This document shows positions 41,919 to 50,713 of a stretch of 64,000 bases of DNA, in pieces. Position 1 is the first letter of the stretch. Each line of letters begins with the position of its first letter. The notes beneath the pieces are model-generated. The model did not search any database and had not been told where the DNA came from. It saw only the letters and a list, made by a program, of their open reading frames with translations. Position numbers and translations under genes: made by a program. This DNA is from CAZOSF01 sp964582415 (lineage in GTDB: Bacteria; Bacteroidota; Bacteroidia; Flavobacteriales; Flavobacteriaceae), in the NCBI GenBank assembly GCA_964582415.1, contig CAZOSF010000005.1, forward strand, positions 1-64,000, given 5' to 3'.

Positions 41919-43028
41919 ATGAAGAATCCTTTACTCCTACTTATTTTTGGTTTGTGCAGCCAAATGGTTGTGAGTCAGTGGAAAGAAGTCAAACCGGTTT
42001 CTTTCGAATTGGATTATTTCTATGGTAGTATCCTGGAGCATAATGCCGACATCGCGCATTTGATCGTCGATCATCCCAAAGGATTCATTTTCAGATTTAA
42101 TAGAAAAACCTACGGTTGGAACGAATGGGAAAGTCGTTATAATTATCCCGATTACGGTTTGACCATTACGTATCAAGACTTAAAAAACCCCTATCTGGGA
42201 AAGGTCTATGGGGCCTATGGCCATTTTACATTCTATGCCCTGAGTCGGTGGTTGCGACTTACCGTGGGCCAAGGAATTGGCTTTACCGCCAACCCATACG
42301 ACCCCGAGAATAACTTTGATAACAATGCATATGGAAGTCGGTTTTTAAGTTCAACAACCTTCGACGTGACCTTAGCACGGGAGAATTTGTACAAAGGTTT
42401 CGGTGCTCACTTTGGGATTGGTATTATCCACTATTCCAATGCCAATCTTAAATCACCTAACAGTAGTACGAATACCATGTATTTCAGCGCCGGGATAAGT
42501 TACCAGCCAAACATCATTAACTTTCCCACGCGAATCACCCATGGTTCGTGGCGAAGTGTTAATTATGCGGAGCGCATTCGTGGTAATTTTGCTTTCCGAA
42601 CGGGGGTAAATGAAGCCGACGTGAATGGTTTGGGGCAATATCCCTTTTATGTTTTCTCCTTCTTTGCCGATAAACGAATTAACTACAAAAGTACTTTTCA
42701 ACTTGGTGTCGATTTCATATTTTCAGATTTCTTGATTCATTTGATCAATTACCGACGGATTGCATTTCCTGCCGATGGAATTGAAGAGGGCACCGATTAC
42801 AGAAGGATCGGAGTTTTTATAGGTCATGAACTGCGTTTTAACAGATTGGCCTTTGTGGCTCAATTAGGAAAGTATGTATATTGGCCGTACGAGTTTGAAA
42901 AGCCGTATTACAACCGATTGGGAATGAAAAGGTACTTTTTTAATGATCGTTTTTTTGCTGCCATTACCTTGAGGGCACATTGGGGTAAGGCAGAAGCGGT
43001 TGAATTTGGTGTAGGAGTTAGAATTTAG
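41919..43028 (+). CDS. Acyloxyacyl hydrolase / PagL-like outer-membrane lipid A deacylase
   Basis: 369 residues from the ATG at 41919, which begins a signal peptide (MKNPLLLLIFGLCSQMVVSQ); the frame is open 27 bases further upstream. The mature chain has many alternating beta strands with aromatic residues, as in an outer-membrane barrel, and the conserved site HYSNAN (H171, S173), matching the His-Ser pair of PagL-type lipid A 3-O-deacylases. The protein is about twice the length of PagL (~170 residues), with extra strands on both sides. It probably trims or modifies lipid A acyl chains. It is followed after 2 bases by a GIN-domain lipoprotein. Confidence 0.82.
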   Translation: MKNPLLLLIFGLCSQMVVSQWKEVKPVSFELDYFYGSILEHNADIAHLIVDHPKGFIFRFNRKTYGWNEWESRYNYPDYGLTITYQDLKNPYLGKVYGAYGHFTFYALSRWLRLTVGQGIGFTANPYDPENNFDNNAYGSRFLSSTTFDVTLARENLYKGFGAHFGIGIIHYSNANLKSPNSSTNTMYFSAGISYQPNIINFPTRITHGSWRSVNYAERIRGNFAFRTGVNEADVNGLGQYPFYVFSFFADKRINYKSTFQLGVDFIFSDFLIHLINYRRIAFPADGIEEGTDYRRIGVFIGHELRFNRLAFVAQLGKYVYWPYEFEKPYYNRLGMKRYFFNDRFFAAITLRAHWGKAEAVEFGVGVRI

Positions 43029-43030
43029 AC

Positions 43031-43789
43031 ATGAAAAGAATTATAAGCATCATTTTTGGAGTGGTATTCTTGGTTAGCTGCAACAGTGACAATGCCTGGG
43101 ATTGTTTTCAAAATACGGGAACCTTGGTGGCACAGGAATACGATTTGGAAGGGTTTCATAGCATTATCGTTTGGAATCGTGTCAAACTCTATGTTGCCTA
43201 TGGTGAACCCGAACAGGTCATTGTGGAAACTGGTGAGAATTTGATGAATGAAGTTTTGGTCCGTGTGGAAGACAGCATCTTAAAAGTAAGTGACAGAAAC
43301 AGCTGTAATTACACACGTGACTATGGTGTTACCAAAGTTTTTGTAAGAGTTAAAAGAGAGGACTTGGAGATACGGAATAGCTCTGGACTGGCCGTGGAAG
43401 GGGTAGGTCCTATCAAATTCAACAATTTGTCGCTTGTTTCTGAAGACAGGATTCAGGCCGATGAATTCCATATAGATGGGGATTTTATATTTAATGATCT
43501 TCAGGTAAACAACATAGACATTTCAGCTAACGGAGTGTCCAAATTTTATCTAAAAGGAAGATCGCTCACCGCACATATTGGGTTGTATGATGGGGATGCT
43601 CGTGTCGAAGGAGCCGAACTGGAAGTAGATAATGTCTATCTTTTTCATCGCAGCACCAATAAAATGATTGTGAATCCACAAAATTTGATTCAAGGCACAA
43701 TTACTGGATTGGGCGATGTGATATCGGTAAATCGACCGCCCCAGGTGAATGTAGAGGAGTTATTTACGGGGCAACTTATTTTCGAGTAA
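43031..43789 (+). CDS. GIN-domain (DUF2807) lipoprotein
   Basis: 252 residues. Lipoprotein signal with lipobox LVSC (Cys about 17). The remainder is the right-handed beta-helix-like 'head GIN' domain of DUF2807: FHSIIVWNRVKLYVAYG, VFVRVKREDLEIRNSSG and repeating strand motifs. Such lipoproteins are frequent in Bacteroidota, function unknown. It shares a transcript with the PagL-like gene (2-base spacing). Its last 14 bases overlap the 3' end of convergent gldA. Confidence 0.88.
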   Translation: MKRIISIIFGVVFLVSCNSDNAWDCFQNTGTLVAQEYDLEGFHSIIVWNRVKLYVAYGEPEQVIVETGENLMNEVLVRVEDSILKVSDRNSCNYTRDYGVTKVFVRVKREDLEIRNSSGLAVEGVGPIKFNNLSLVSEDRIQADEFHIDGDFIFNDLQVNNIDISANGVSKFYLKGRSLTAHIGLYDGDARVEGAELEVDNVYLFHRSTNKMIVNPQNLIQGTITGLGDVISVNRPPQVNVEELFTGQLIFE

Positions 43790-44672
43790 GGGAAATAAAC
43801 AGTTGTTCCAAGGATTTGTTCTTCTGGTGCAACTGTAAAATCTTTAACCCATTGTCATGGGCGAAATCGAACACCTTGGCACGCATATCTTCTTTTGTGT
43901 CGAAATGTAAATGATATAAAAAACCAGCAATATTTTCAACCTTTTTTACCAAGTGAATCTCTTGCAACGCTTGTTCTTCAACCCGGTAGTCAAACTCCAC
44001 CTCGATGATTTGACCTTGATTTTTGGATAAATCCGCCAAGGTTTCATCCAATACAATCACGCCTTTGTTGATTATGATCACGCGATCGCAGATGGCTTCC
44101 ACCTCTTGCATGATATGGGTAGAAAGTAGTACGGTTTTGTTTTTTCCGATAGTCTTTATCATCTCTCGGATGTCTACTAACTGATTGGGGTCTAATCCCG
44201 TGGTGGGTTCATCCAAAATGAGCACCTCAGGATCGTGGAGCAAGGCATTGGCCAATCCTACCCGTTGCCGATATCCCTTCGACAACTGTTGAATGGTTTT
44301 ATGGGCTTCAGGTTTCAATCCCGTCAATTCAATAACTTCTTCAATCCTATTCTGGTCCACGCCATATACCCTTGCGTTGAATGCCAAGTATTCCCGAACA
44401 TACATATCCAAATAGAGAGGATTGTGCTCGGGGAGATACCCAATCGACTGTTGTACCTGCTTTTTCTCCGTTGCGATGGAATGGGAGTTCACAGACGCCG
44501 TTCCACTGGAGGGCTCCAAATAGGTGGTTAGAATTTTCATCAGTGTAGATTTTCCAGCACCATTGGGCCCTAAAAAACCAACGATCTCCCCTTTTTGAAT
44601 CGAGAAGGAAATTTGATCTACGGCCAATTGTTGGCCGTAGGCTTTGGAGATATCTTTAACTTCGATCGACAT
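43776..44672 (-). CDS. gldA: Gliding motility ABC transporter ATP-binding protein GldA
   Basis: 298 residues from the ATG at 44670-44672 (MSIEVKDISKAYGQQLAVD); the frame extends 24 bases upstream. Walker A GPNGAGKST, Q loop, signature LSKGYRQRVGLANAL, Walker B VLILDEPTTGLDP, H loop STHIM, and a C-terminal domain (about 220-298) that matches GldA rather than generic ABC proteins. GldA forms a transporter with GldF and GldG, needed for gliding in some species. gldF/gldG are not in the window. The genes on either side are unrelated. This is a strong taxonomic indicator for gliding Bacteroidota, though the presence of GldA does not prove gliding. Confidence 0.93.
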   Translation of the reverse strand: MSIEVKDISKAYGQQLAVDQISFSIQKGEIVGFLGPNGAGKSTLMKILTTYLEPSSGTASVNSHSIATEKKQVQQSIGYLPEHNPLYLDMYVREYLAFNARVYGVDQNRIEEVIELTGLKPEAHKTIQQLSKGYRQRVGLANALLHDPEVLILDEPTTGLDPNQLVDIREMIKTIGKNKTVLLSTHIMQEVEAICDRVIIINKGVIVLDETLADLSKNQGQIIEVEFDYRVEEQALQEIHLVKKVENIAGFLYHLHFDTKEDMRAKVFDFAHDNGLKILQLHQKNKSLEQLFISLTRK

Positions 44673-44718
44673 ACTTTCGTGGGTAAAGCTACGCAATTAA
44701 AAAAACGCAAAAAAGATT

Positions 44719-44747
44719 TTGTTGTTTTAAAGTATTGTTTACTTTAG
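44719..44747 (+). promoter_or_regulatory. Promoter of the pheA leader
   Basis: TTG (44719-44721), an 18-nt spacer and TACTTTAG (44740-44747; one mismatch to TAnnTTTG). The predicted start lies about 15 bases before the leader-peptide ATG. Confidence 0.5.
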
Positions 44748-44765
44748 CAACAACAAAACGAACAA

Positions 44766-44837
44766 ATGAACACTTTTTTCACATATTTCAACTTTTGGTT
44801 TTTTTACTTTTCTGGAAGGAACCGGGTGAATATGTAA
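44766..44837 (+). CDS. pheL: Phe-rich leader peptide of the pheA operon
   Basis: A 23-codon open frame starting MNTFFTYFNFWFFYF, which contains seven Phe, two Tyr and one Trp in 15 residues, then SGRNRVNM and a stop. Such a run of aromatic codons directly before a terminator and prephenate dehydratase is a hallmark of ribosome-mediated attenuation. The last third of the frame overlaps the 5' arm of the antiterminator. Not homologous to enterobacterial PheL as far as can be seen; the name is by function. Confidence 0.9.
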   Translation: MNTFFTYFNFWFFYFSGRNRVNM

Positions 44838-44890
44838 TTGAGTGAAACGATTATAAAGAAAAGCCCGGATGTACTTCCGGGTTTTTTTTT
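44814..44890 (+). terminator. pheA attenuator (antiterminator and terminator)
   Basis: The terminator is CCCGGA/TCCGGG (44864-44869, 44876-44881) with a loop of six bases, followed by nine T. The competing antiterminator pairs GGAAG (44814-44818) with CTTCC (44874-44878) and CCGGGT (44822-44827) with GCCCGG (44863-44868), destroying the terminator. The leader frame covers the antiterminator's 5' arm, so a ribosome that runs through the Phe codons and reaches the stop blocks it and lets the terminator form. Stalling on Phe codons leaves it free. Confidence 0.88.
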
Positions 44891-44902
44891 GCAACAAAAA
44901 TC

Positions 44903-45778
44903 ATGAGTATGAAAATTGCGATTCAGGGGATTGAAGGATCTTTCCATGACGAGGCAGTTCAAAAACTGTTTCCAGGACAAAAAGTAGAATTGGTTAAATG
45001 CGATTCTTTTGATGGGGTTACCCAAAGTGTAAAAAACAACAAGGCTGATTATGGGGTGTTGGCTATAGAAAACACCATTGCTGGTTCCATCTTGCCCAAC
45101 TATAATTTAGTGGAGGCCGGTGATTTTGAAATATTGGATGAGGTATTCCTCAACATTCAAATGTATTTGATGGCGTTGGAATCGGAATCTATTATCGATA
45201 TCTTCGAGGTACACTCCCATCCAGTGGCTTTGCTTCAATGTACCAAATACCTAAGAAGGTTTCCGCCTCAATTCAAAATTATTGAAGGAAAGGACACCGC
45301 TAGTGAAGCCAAACGAATCAGCGAGAACAACTTACAAGGTGTTGCGGCTATTGCCGGGAAACAAGTGGCGGAACGCTATGGTCTGAAAATTTTGGATAGT
45401 AATATTCAAGATATTGAAGAAAACCATACCCGTTTTGTGCTTATCGGAAATCGCGGCGCGAGTTTAAGCCGTAAAACACCTAACAAGGCATCGGTGAAGT
45501 TCCAATTGGGTCATGAAGTGGGATCCCTGAGCAAGGCCTTGCAGATATTTGCTTCACATGAAATCAATCTTACCAAAATTCAGTCACTGCCAGTTCTTGG
45601 AACTCCATGGAGATACGCTTTCTTTGTGGATGTGACTTTCGAAAATCCTGAACAACTTACTCAGGCTATTGATGCGTTGGAACCTTATGTGAAGAATTTC
45701 AAATTACTGGGGACCTATACCCAAAATCGTGAGAACATTCCCAGTAACCTGACAAACGTATTGGAAAATGGAGAATAA
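44903..45778 (+). CDS. pheA: Prephenate dehydratase
   Basis: 291 residues (an in-frame ATG 6 bases later is possible). Catalytic domain about 1-180: KIAIQGIEGSFHDEAVQ, YGVLAIENTIAGSI, EVHSHPVALLQC, and the conserved Thr-Arg-Phe in NHTRFVLIG. The C-terminal ACT domain (about 195-275) starts SVKFQLGHEVGSLSKAL. In the ACT domain the usual ESRP motif is replaced by QSLP, so Phe binding there may differ from the E. coli type. It converts prephenate to phenylpyruvate. It overlaps the next gene by 11 bases. Confidence 0.95.
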   Translation: MSMKIAIQGIEGSFHDEAVQKLFPGQKVELVKCDSFDGVTQSVKNNKADYGVLAIENTIAGSILPNYNLVEAGDFEILDEVFLNIQMYLMALESESIIDIFEVHSHPVALLQCTKYLRRFPPQFKIIEGKDTASEAKRISENNLQGVAAIAGKQVAERYGLKILDSNIQDIEENHTRFVLIGNRGASLSRKTPNKASVKFQLGHEVGSLSKALQIFASHEINLTKIQSLPVLGTPWRYAFFVDVTFENPEQLTQAIDALEPYVKNFKLLGTYTQNRENIPSNLTNVLENGE

Positions 45779-46868
45779 GAAAGAGCTTAGAAACTGGTTG
45801 GAGCAAATGGAATTGGCCCATCCATTGGTGATTGCAGGGCCTTGTAGTGCAGAAACCGAAGAGCAATTGCTTACGATTGCCCATCAATTAAAAGATAGTG
45901 ATGCCACCGTATTGCGGGCAGGTATATGGAAACCAAGAACCCGACCCGGTAACTTCGAAGGAGTAGGGGCCCTTGGTCTTAAATGGTTGAAAAGAGCCAA
46001 AGAAGAAACTGGGATGCTCACCACAACAGAAGTGGCAAACGCGCATCACGTAGACCTTGCTTTAGAGAACGACGTGGATATCCTTTGGATAGGAGCACGT
46101 ACTACGGTTTCCCCTTTTATTGTTCAAGAGATTGCTGATGCACTTAGAGGAACCGATAAAATAGTCTTGATAAAGAACCCAGTAAATCCGGATTTATCCC
46201 TTTGGTTAGGGGCAGTAGAGCGTTTTTATAAAGCAGGTACCACGAAACTGGGTGTTATTCACAGAGGGTTTTCAACCTATGAAAAAACGCGCTATAGAAA
46301 CAATCCCGAATGGCAAATCGCTATTGATTTACAAAACCGATTTCCAGATTTGCCGTTGATTTTGGATCCTTCCCATATTGCGGGAAGAAGGGATATCATC
46401 TTCGAATTGTGTCAAACGGCTCTCGATTTGAATTATGATGGTTTGATGGTGGAAACCCACCACGATCCCGATAACGCCTGGAGCGATGCCAGTCAGCAAA
46501 TAACTCCGGAAACGTTGAAGAAAATGACCATCGACCTTAAGATTCGTAAAGAAGAGGGAGAAGCGGCCGAGTATCAAAATAAACTGGCCACCCTAAGAAC
46601 CAAAATCGATGTGGTAGACCGTCAGCTCATCGAGATGCTGGGAAAACGTATGCGAATTGCCGATGATATCGGGCGCTTGAAACAAGCAAATAATGTGGCG
46701 ATTTTACAATCGAAACGATGGAATGAAATTCTGGGACGCATGATCTTAGAAGGAGAGGAACATGCTTTGAGTGAAGAATTCATATTGAGAATCTTCAAAG
46801 CGATTCACCAAGAATCCATCAATCACCAAAACAAAATTGTTTCCAAACAAAAAGAAAGCCTGCAGTAG
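45768..46868 (+). CDS. Bifunctional DAHP synthase / chorismate mutase
   Basis: 366 residues. The N-terminal DAHP synthase domain (about 15-265, KDO8P-synthase-like type) has AGPCSAETEEQL, RAGIWKPRTRPGNFEGVG, WIGARTTVSPF and LDPSHIAGRRD. The C-terminal chorismate mutase domain (about 275-360, AroQ class) starts LRTKIDVVDRQLIEMLGKRM. It therefore carries the first shikimate step and the first step of the Phe/Tyr branch. It overlaps pheA by 11 bases, with no aminotransferase or tyrA between them, although such genes often lie there in related genomes. It shares the Phe attenuator. Confidence 0.95.
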   Translation: MENKKELRNWLEQMELAHPLVIAGPCSAETEEQLLTIAHQLKDSDATVLRAGIWKPRTRPGNFEGVGALGLKWLKRAKEETGMLTTTEVANAHHVDLALENDVDILWIGARTTVSPFIVQEIADALRGTDKIVLIKNPVNPDLSLWLGAVERFYKAGTTKLGVIHRGFSTYEKTRYRNNPEWQIAIDLQNRFPDLPLILDPSHIAGRRDIIFELCQTALDLNYDGLMVETHHDPDNAWSDASQQITPETLKKMTIDLKIRKEEGEAAEYQNKLATLRTKIDVVDRQLIEMLGKRMRIADDIGRLKQANNVAILQSKRWNEILGRMILEGEEHALSEEFILRIFKAIHQESINHQNKIVSKQKESLQ

Positions 46869-46882
46869 CAGGCTTTTCTTTT
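46855..46882 (+). terminator. Terminator of the pheA operon
   Basis: The stem AAAGCCTGC/GCAGGCTTTT is formed around the stop codon of the DAHP synthase gene (tag at 46866-46868) and is followed by T-rich sequence. Confidence 0.8.
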
Positions 46883-47336
46883 ATTGTTTCATTCGCTTGA
46901 AAATGTAACGGGTGACATAAATACCATTGTCATCCCCTTTGCCGGCGTAACTTTCCACGCCACTGTTTACGAAAGCCAGTTCCCATCCTTGAGCGGCCAT
47001 GTCGTTTATTTTAGAAGTTACCACGGCATCATTGGCGGCAATATTCTGAAAACGGATGCCACCTAGATTGAAAAAGTTCAAAAGCTTGGTTTCGTCAAAA
47101 TCCTTTACGCGAATATCACCACGATCCGATTTGTTTCTATCGTTATCTTCTTCGGTGCGCGTGCTGGTAAATTCTTTGTAATCCCGTTCGGCATTGGTCG
47201 AAATCATTCGAGATCTTCCCAATCCATTCGGAATGATAGATTCAACCACGGTCACAATTTGATACTCATAGGTCTGTGCTTGAGAATTCGATTGGAAGGC
47301 CAACAAGCAAACCAGTGCAAAAAGCAATTTTTTCAT
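46881..47336 (-). CDS. Exported hypothetical protein (DUF4177-like)
   Basis: 151 residues from the ATG at 47334-47336, which begins a signal peptide (MKKLLFALVCLLAFQSNSQAQ); the frame is open further upstream but overlaps the promoter. The mature domain begins TYEYQIVTVVES and ends MAAQGWELAFVNS...IYVTRYIFKR, a pattern like DUF4177. Function unknown. A perfect -7 element (47360-47367) lies 23 bases upstream. It is convergent to the pheA operon and divergent from rsgA. Confidence 0.82.
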   Translation of the reverse strand: MKKLLFALVCLLAFQSNSQAQTYEYQIVTVVESIIPNGLGRSRMISTNAERDYKEFTSTRTEEDNDRNKSDRGDIRVKDFDETKLLNFFNLGGIRFQNIAANDAVVTSKINDMAAQGWELAFVNSGVESYAGKGDDNGIYVTRYIFKRMKQ

Positions 47337-47359
47337 AGTTCTATTATTTAAAAGAGATT

Positions 47360-47367
47360 CAAATATA
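47360..47367 (-). promoter_or_regulatory. -7 element of the DUF4177-like gene
   Basis: On the minus strand, TATATTTG is a perfect TAnnTTTG. The nearest TTG is 26 nt away (47394-47396), longer than usual. Confidence 0.5.
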
Positions 47368-47415
47368 AGTGGAATAATGCGGTCTATCTCGTACAAAATT
47401 TAGAATTTTGTGACG

Positions 47416-48366
47416 ATGAGAGGAACGGTTTACAAATCTACCGGAAGCTGGTATACCGTAAAGGCCGAGAATGGTGTGTTCTATGAATGCCGAATCAAAG
47501 GTAAATTCCGAATAGAAGGAATAAAAAGCACCAACCCCGTAGCCGTTGGAGACCACGTGCATTTTGATGTGGAAACCAAAGGTGACGAAACCATTGGGGT
47601 GATCACGGCAATCGATGATCGCGAAAACTACATCGTTCGGAAATCGGTAAATCTTTCCAAACAGACCCATATCATTGCAGCAAATATAGACATTGCTTTT
47701 TTGCTGGTTACCTTAAACAATCCACCCACCTTCACCACCTTTATCGACCGCTTTTTGGTAACTGCTGAAGCCTATGATGTTCAGGCGGTGTTGTTGTTCA
47801 ATAAAATTGATACCTATTCGGAGGAGGAGCTATTGGAGGTAAAATATTTGGCTTCAATCTACAGAAAGATAGGGTACGAATGTGTTGGTATTTCCGCAAA
47901 GAGCGGGAAGAACATCGACAAGGTAAAGCAGTTGATGGATAGCAAGGTATGTATGTTCTCCGGACATAGTGGTGTGGGCAAATCAACCCTCGTAAACGCA
48001 CTGGAGCCTGGGCTCAATTTAAAAACATCTGAAATTTCAGAGCAACATGCACAAGGACAGCACACCACCACCTTTGCCGAAATGCACGACCTTTCATTTG
48101 GTGCCCGTATTATCGATACCCCGGGAATTAAAGGATTTGGCTTGGTTGAGATTGAAAAGGAAGAATTGGGGGACTATTTTCCAGAATTTTTTGCTTTGAA
48201 ATCGGAATGCAAATTCCATAACTGCCTGCATTTGCAAGAACCAAAATGTGCTATAAAGGAAGCCCTGGAACGGGAAGAAATTCCCTGGTCCCGTTACAAG
48301 AGTTATCTTCAAATCCTTGAGGGTGAGGAGGATAATTATAGAAAGGATATTTACGCCACGGAATGA
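47416..48366 (+). CDS. rsgA: Ribosome small subunit-dependent GTPase RsgA
   Basis: 316 residues from the ATG at 47416 (a GTG lies 6 bases before). Circularly permuted GTPase: OB domain (about 1-75), then NKID (G4), SGHSGVGKSTLVNAL (G1), DTPGIKGFG (G3), and a C-terminal zinc-binding domain with C-x4-C-x6..8-C pattern (CKFHNCLHLQEPKC). It helps 30S subunit maturation, in line with Era and Der elsewhere in the window. The stop overlaps dtd by 4 bases (ATGA). Confidence 0.96.
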   Translation: MRGTVYKSTGSWYTVKAENGVFYECRIKGKFRIEGIKSTNPVAVGDHVHFDVETKGDETIGVITAIDDRENYIVRKSVNLSKQTHIIAANIDIAFLLVTLNNPPTFTTFIDRFLVTAEAYDVQAVLLFNKIDTYSEEELLEVKYLASIYRKIGYECVGISAKSGKNIDKVKQLMDSKVCMFSGHSGVGKSTLVNALEPGLNLKTSEISEQHAQGQHTTTFAEMHDLSFGARIIDTPGIKGFGLVEIEKEELGDYFPEFFALKSECKFHNCLHLQEPKCAIKEALEREEIPWSRYKSYLQILEGEEDNYRKDIYATE

Positions 48367-48815
48367 GAGCAGTAATTCAACGGGTAAGTCAGGCCAGTGT
48401 TACGATTGATGCGGAAATCCGTAGTCAGATTAATAATGGATTTCTTATCTTGCTCGGCATAGAAACGGAAGATTCAGAGGAGGATATTTTTTGGTTAACC
48501 AAGAAGATTGCCAACCTCAGGGTTTTTTCCGATTCGGGTGGAGCCATGAACCGTTCCATTCACGACATAGATGGGGAGCTTTTGGTGGTGAGTCAATTCA
48601 CCTTGCACGCGAGCACGAAGAAAGGCAATCGTCCTTCCTTCATTAAAGCGGCACGTCCCGAACAGGCTATTCCCCTCTACGAACAATTTGTAAAACAACT
48701 GGAAGAACAGTGCGAACGCCCAGTTCAAACAGGTTCTTTTGGGGCCATGATGGAGGTTTCCCTAGTAAATGATGGCCCGGTAACCATAATAATAGATACA
48801 AAAAATAAAGAATAA
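48363..48815 (+). CDS. dtd: D-aminoacyl-tRNA deacylase
   Basis: 150 residues, full length. MRAVIQRVSQASVTIDAEIRS at the start, SQFTLHASTKKGNRPSF (catalytic Thr region) and the C-terminal GAMMEVSLVNDGPVTIIID with the Gly-cis-Pro-like GP motif. It hydrolyses D-aminoacyl-tRNA (and Gly-tRNA-Ala). It starts within the last bases of rsgA. Confidence 0.96.
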   Translation: MRAVIQRVSQASVTIDAEIRSQINNGFLILLGIETEDSEEDIFWLTKKIANLRVFSDSGGAMNRSIHDIDGELLVVSQFTLHASTKKGNRPSFIKAARPEQAIPLYEQFVKQLEEQCERPVQTGSFGAMMEVSLVNDGPVTIIIDTKNKE

Positions 48816-48818
48816 TAC

Positions 48819-50711
48819 ATGAGATTGGTCCTGCTACCCATCGTCCTGCTTTTAAACTTTTCGCTTTTTTCCCAGAATTATAAAGTTTCCGAAATCCCAC
48901 CAGCACTGCTTGAAAATGCCAACAGTGTAACTCGGTTAAAACAGTATGATATCACCATTTCGAATGTGGATGAAATGAAATTCATCTTTCATGGTGTGTA
49001 TACCATATTGAACAAGAATGGAAGGGAGGATTTTTATCCGGCAGTATTATACGATAAGGTTAAGAAAGTTCGAAACGTTGAACTGAAAGTGTACGATAAG
49101 AATGGAGAGGAAATTGAAAAATTTAAAAAGAAAGATTTCCTGGATATTAGCGCTGTTTCAGATGTGAGTCTATATGAAGATGATCGGGCACTGGTAATGC
49201 ACTACACGCCCAAAGAGTATCCATACACTTTGGAATTTACCTATGAAATGGATTCCAAGGATACGGCAGATATCCCCAGTTTCTCACCCTTGAGTACGTA
49301 CAATAGCAGCGTTCAGGAAGCGAAGTATTCGATATCTGTAGCCCCAACTTTACAGCTGAATACCAAAATCATCGATGCTGATGGGGTAATTCAAACCTCT
49401 GGGGGTGCTGGAACCCAAAAATATTCAGCGAAAAACCTGGAGGCTATTGAACAAGAGAATCAAAGCCCTGGATTTGATAAGATTACCCCAAAGGTGTTAT
49501 TTAGCTTGAACCGTTTCAGTTTAAAAGGAGAGATTGGCAATGCAGAGAGTTGGGAAGAATTCGGAATTTGGATGAACAGCCGCTTGCTATCAGGGGTATC
49601 CGAATTACCAGAAAAAACAAAGAATGATATTCGGAACTTGGTGCAAGGAGCAGATTCAGATCTGGAAAAAGCACGACGGGTGTATGAATACATGCAAGAT
49701 CGCACCCGATACATCAGTGTTCAGATCGGAATCGGAGGATGGAGGCCTATGTCGGCTGGCGAAGTGGATCGCTTGGGCTATGGTGATTGCAAAGGACTTA
49801 CCAATTATACACAAGCCTTGTTGGCCGAGGCAGGCGTGCCTTCTTATTATACCATTGTCTATGGTAGTCAGAAGAAGGAGGATATTATGCCGGATTTCAC
49901 CTCAATTCAGGGCAATCACATCATTCTCGCCATCCCCCAGGAAGAAGATTATGTATGGCTGGAATGTACCAGTCAGGAACTGCCCTTCGGATTTATCGGG
50001 AGCTTTACCGATGATAGGGATGTTGTTTTGATAACTCCAGAGGGAGGGAAAATCGCCCATACAAAGAAATATGAGTTGTCGGAAAATCGTCTTGTAACCA
50101 AAGGCACAGTTACCTTGGATGCTCTTGGAAATTTAGATGTGCTGGCGGAAGTGACCTCGGAAGGATTGGAGTACTATCAGCACTTTTATGTAGCGAACAA
50201 GAAAGAAGACGAAAAAAAGGACCATTACAAGGAATACTGGGACTATATTGATAATATCGGATTGAATTCAATGGAACATACCAATGATAAGGTCAATGTG
50301 GTTTTCAATGAAAAAATCGATTTTATTGCTGGGTCCTATGCCAGTTTTGCAGGGGAGAACATGTTGTTTAGTGTAAATGTTTTGGATAGGATTACCTATA
50401 TCCCTAAGCGCTACAAAAACCGCAAATGGCCCTTGCAAATTTCACGAGGTTTCCACAATATGGATGAAGTGACCATCCAACTACCCGATGGCTTTCGGCT
50501 CGCTAGTGTTCCAGAGCCTATCACACTCGAATCGAAATTCGGAATCTACCATTCGGAAATTGAAATTACTCCAACAGGCGACCTACTCTATAAAAGGGAT
50601 GTCAAAATTTTTGAAGGTGAGTTTCCGAAAGAGGACTATGGTGCCTACCGTAACTTTATGAAGAAAGTCGCTAAATACGATGAACAGAAAATTATCCTAA
50701 CCAAATCATAG
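48819..50711 (+). CDS. Exported DUF3857/transglutaminase-like protein with catalytic Cys
   Basis: 630 residues, signal peptide (about 1-18), an N-terminal DUF3857 beta domain (about 50-240), a transglutaminase-like core (about 280-400), and a C-terminal beta domain (about 480-630). The core has the expected nucleophile and partners: C324 in GYGDCKGLT, H367 in QGNHIIL and an acidic residue in WLECTS. It could therefore be an active cysteine protease, transglutaminase or peptidoglycan enzyme. It follows dtd after 3 bases and precedes a paralogous protein that lacks the Cys. Confidence 0.9.
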   Translation: MRLVLLPIVLLLNFSLFSQNYKVSEIPPALLENANSVTRLKQYDITISNVDEMKFIFHGVYTILNKNGREDFYPAVLYDKVKKVRNVELKVYDKNGEEIEKFKKKDFLDISAVSDVSLYEDDRALVMHYTPKEYPYTLEFTYEMDSKDTADIPSFSPLSTYNSSVQEAKYSISVAPTLQLNTKIIDADGVIQTSGGAGTQKYSAKNLEAIEQENQSPGFDKITPKVLFSLNRFSLKGEIGNAESWEEFGIWMNSRLLSGVSELPEKTKNDIRNLVQGADSDLEKARRVYEYMQDRTRYISVQIGIGGWRPMSAGEVDRLGYGDCKGLTNYTQALLAEAGVPSYYTIVYGSQKKEDIMPDFTSIQGNHIILAIPQEEDYVWLECTSQELPFGFIGSFTDDRDVVLITPEGGKIAHTKKYELSENRLVTKGTVTLDALGNLDVLAEVTSEGLEYYQHFYVANKKEDEKKDHYKEYWDYIDNIGLNSMEHTNDKVNVVFNEKIDFIAGSYASFAGENMLFSVNVLDRITYIPKRYKNRKWPLQISRGFHNMDEVTIQLPDGFRLASVPEPITLESKFGIYHSEIEITPTGDLLYKRDVKIFEGEFPKEDYGAYRNFMKKVAKYDEQKIILTKS

Positions 50712-50713
50712 CA

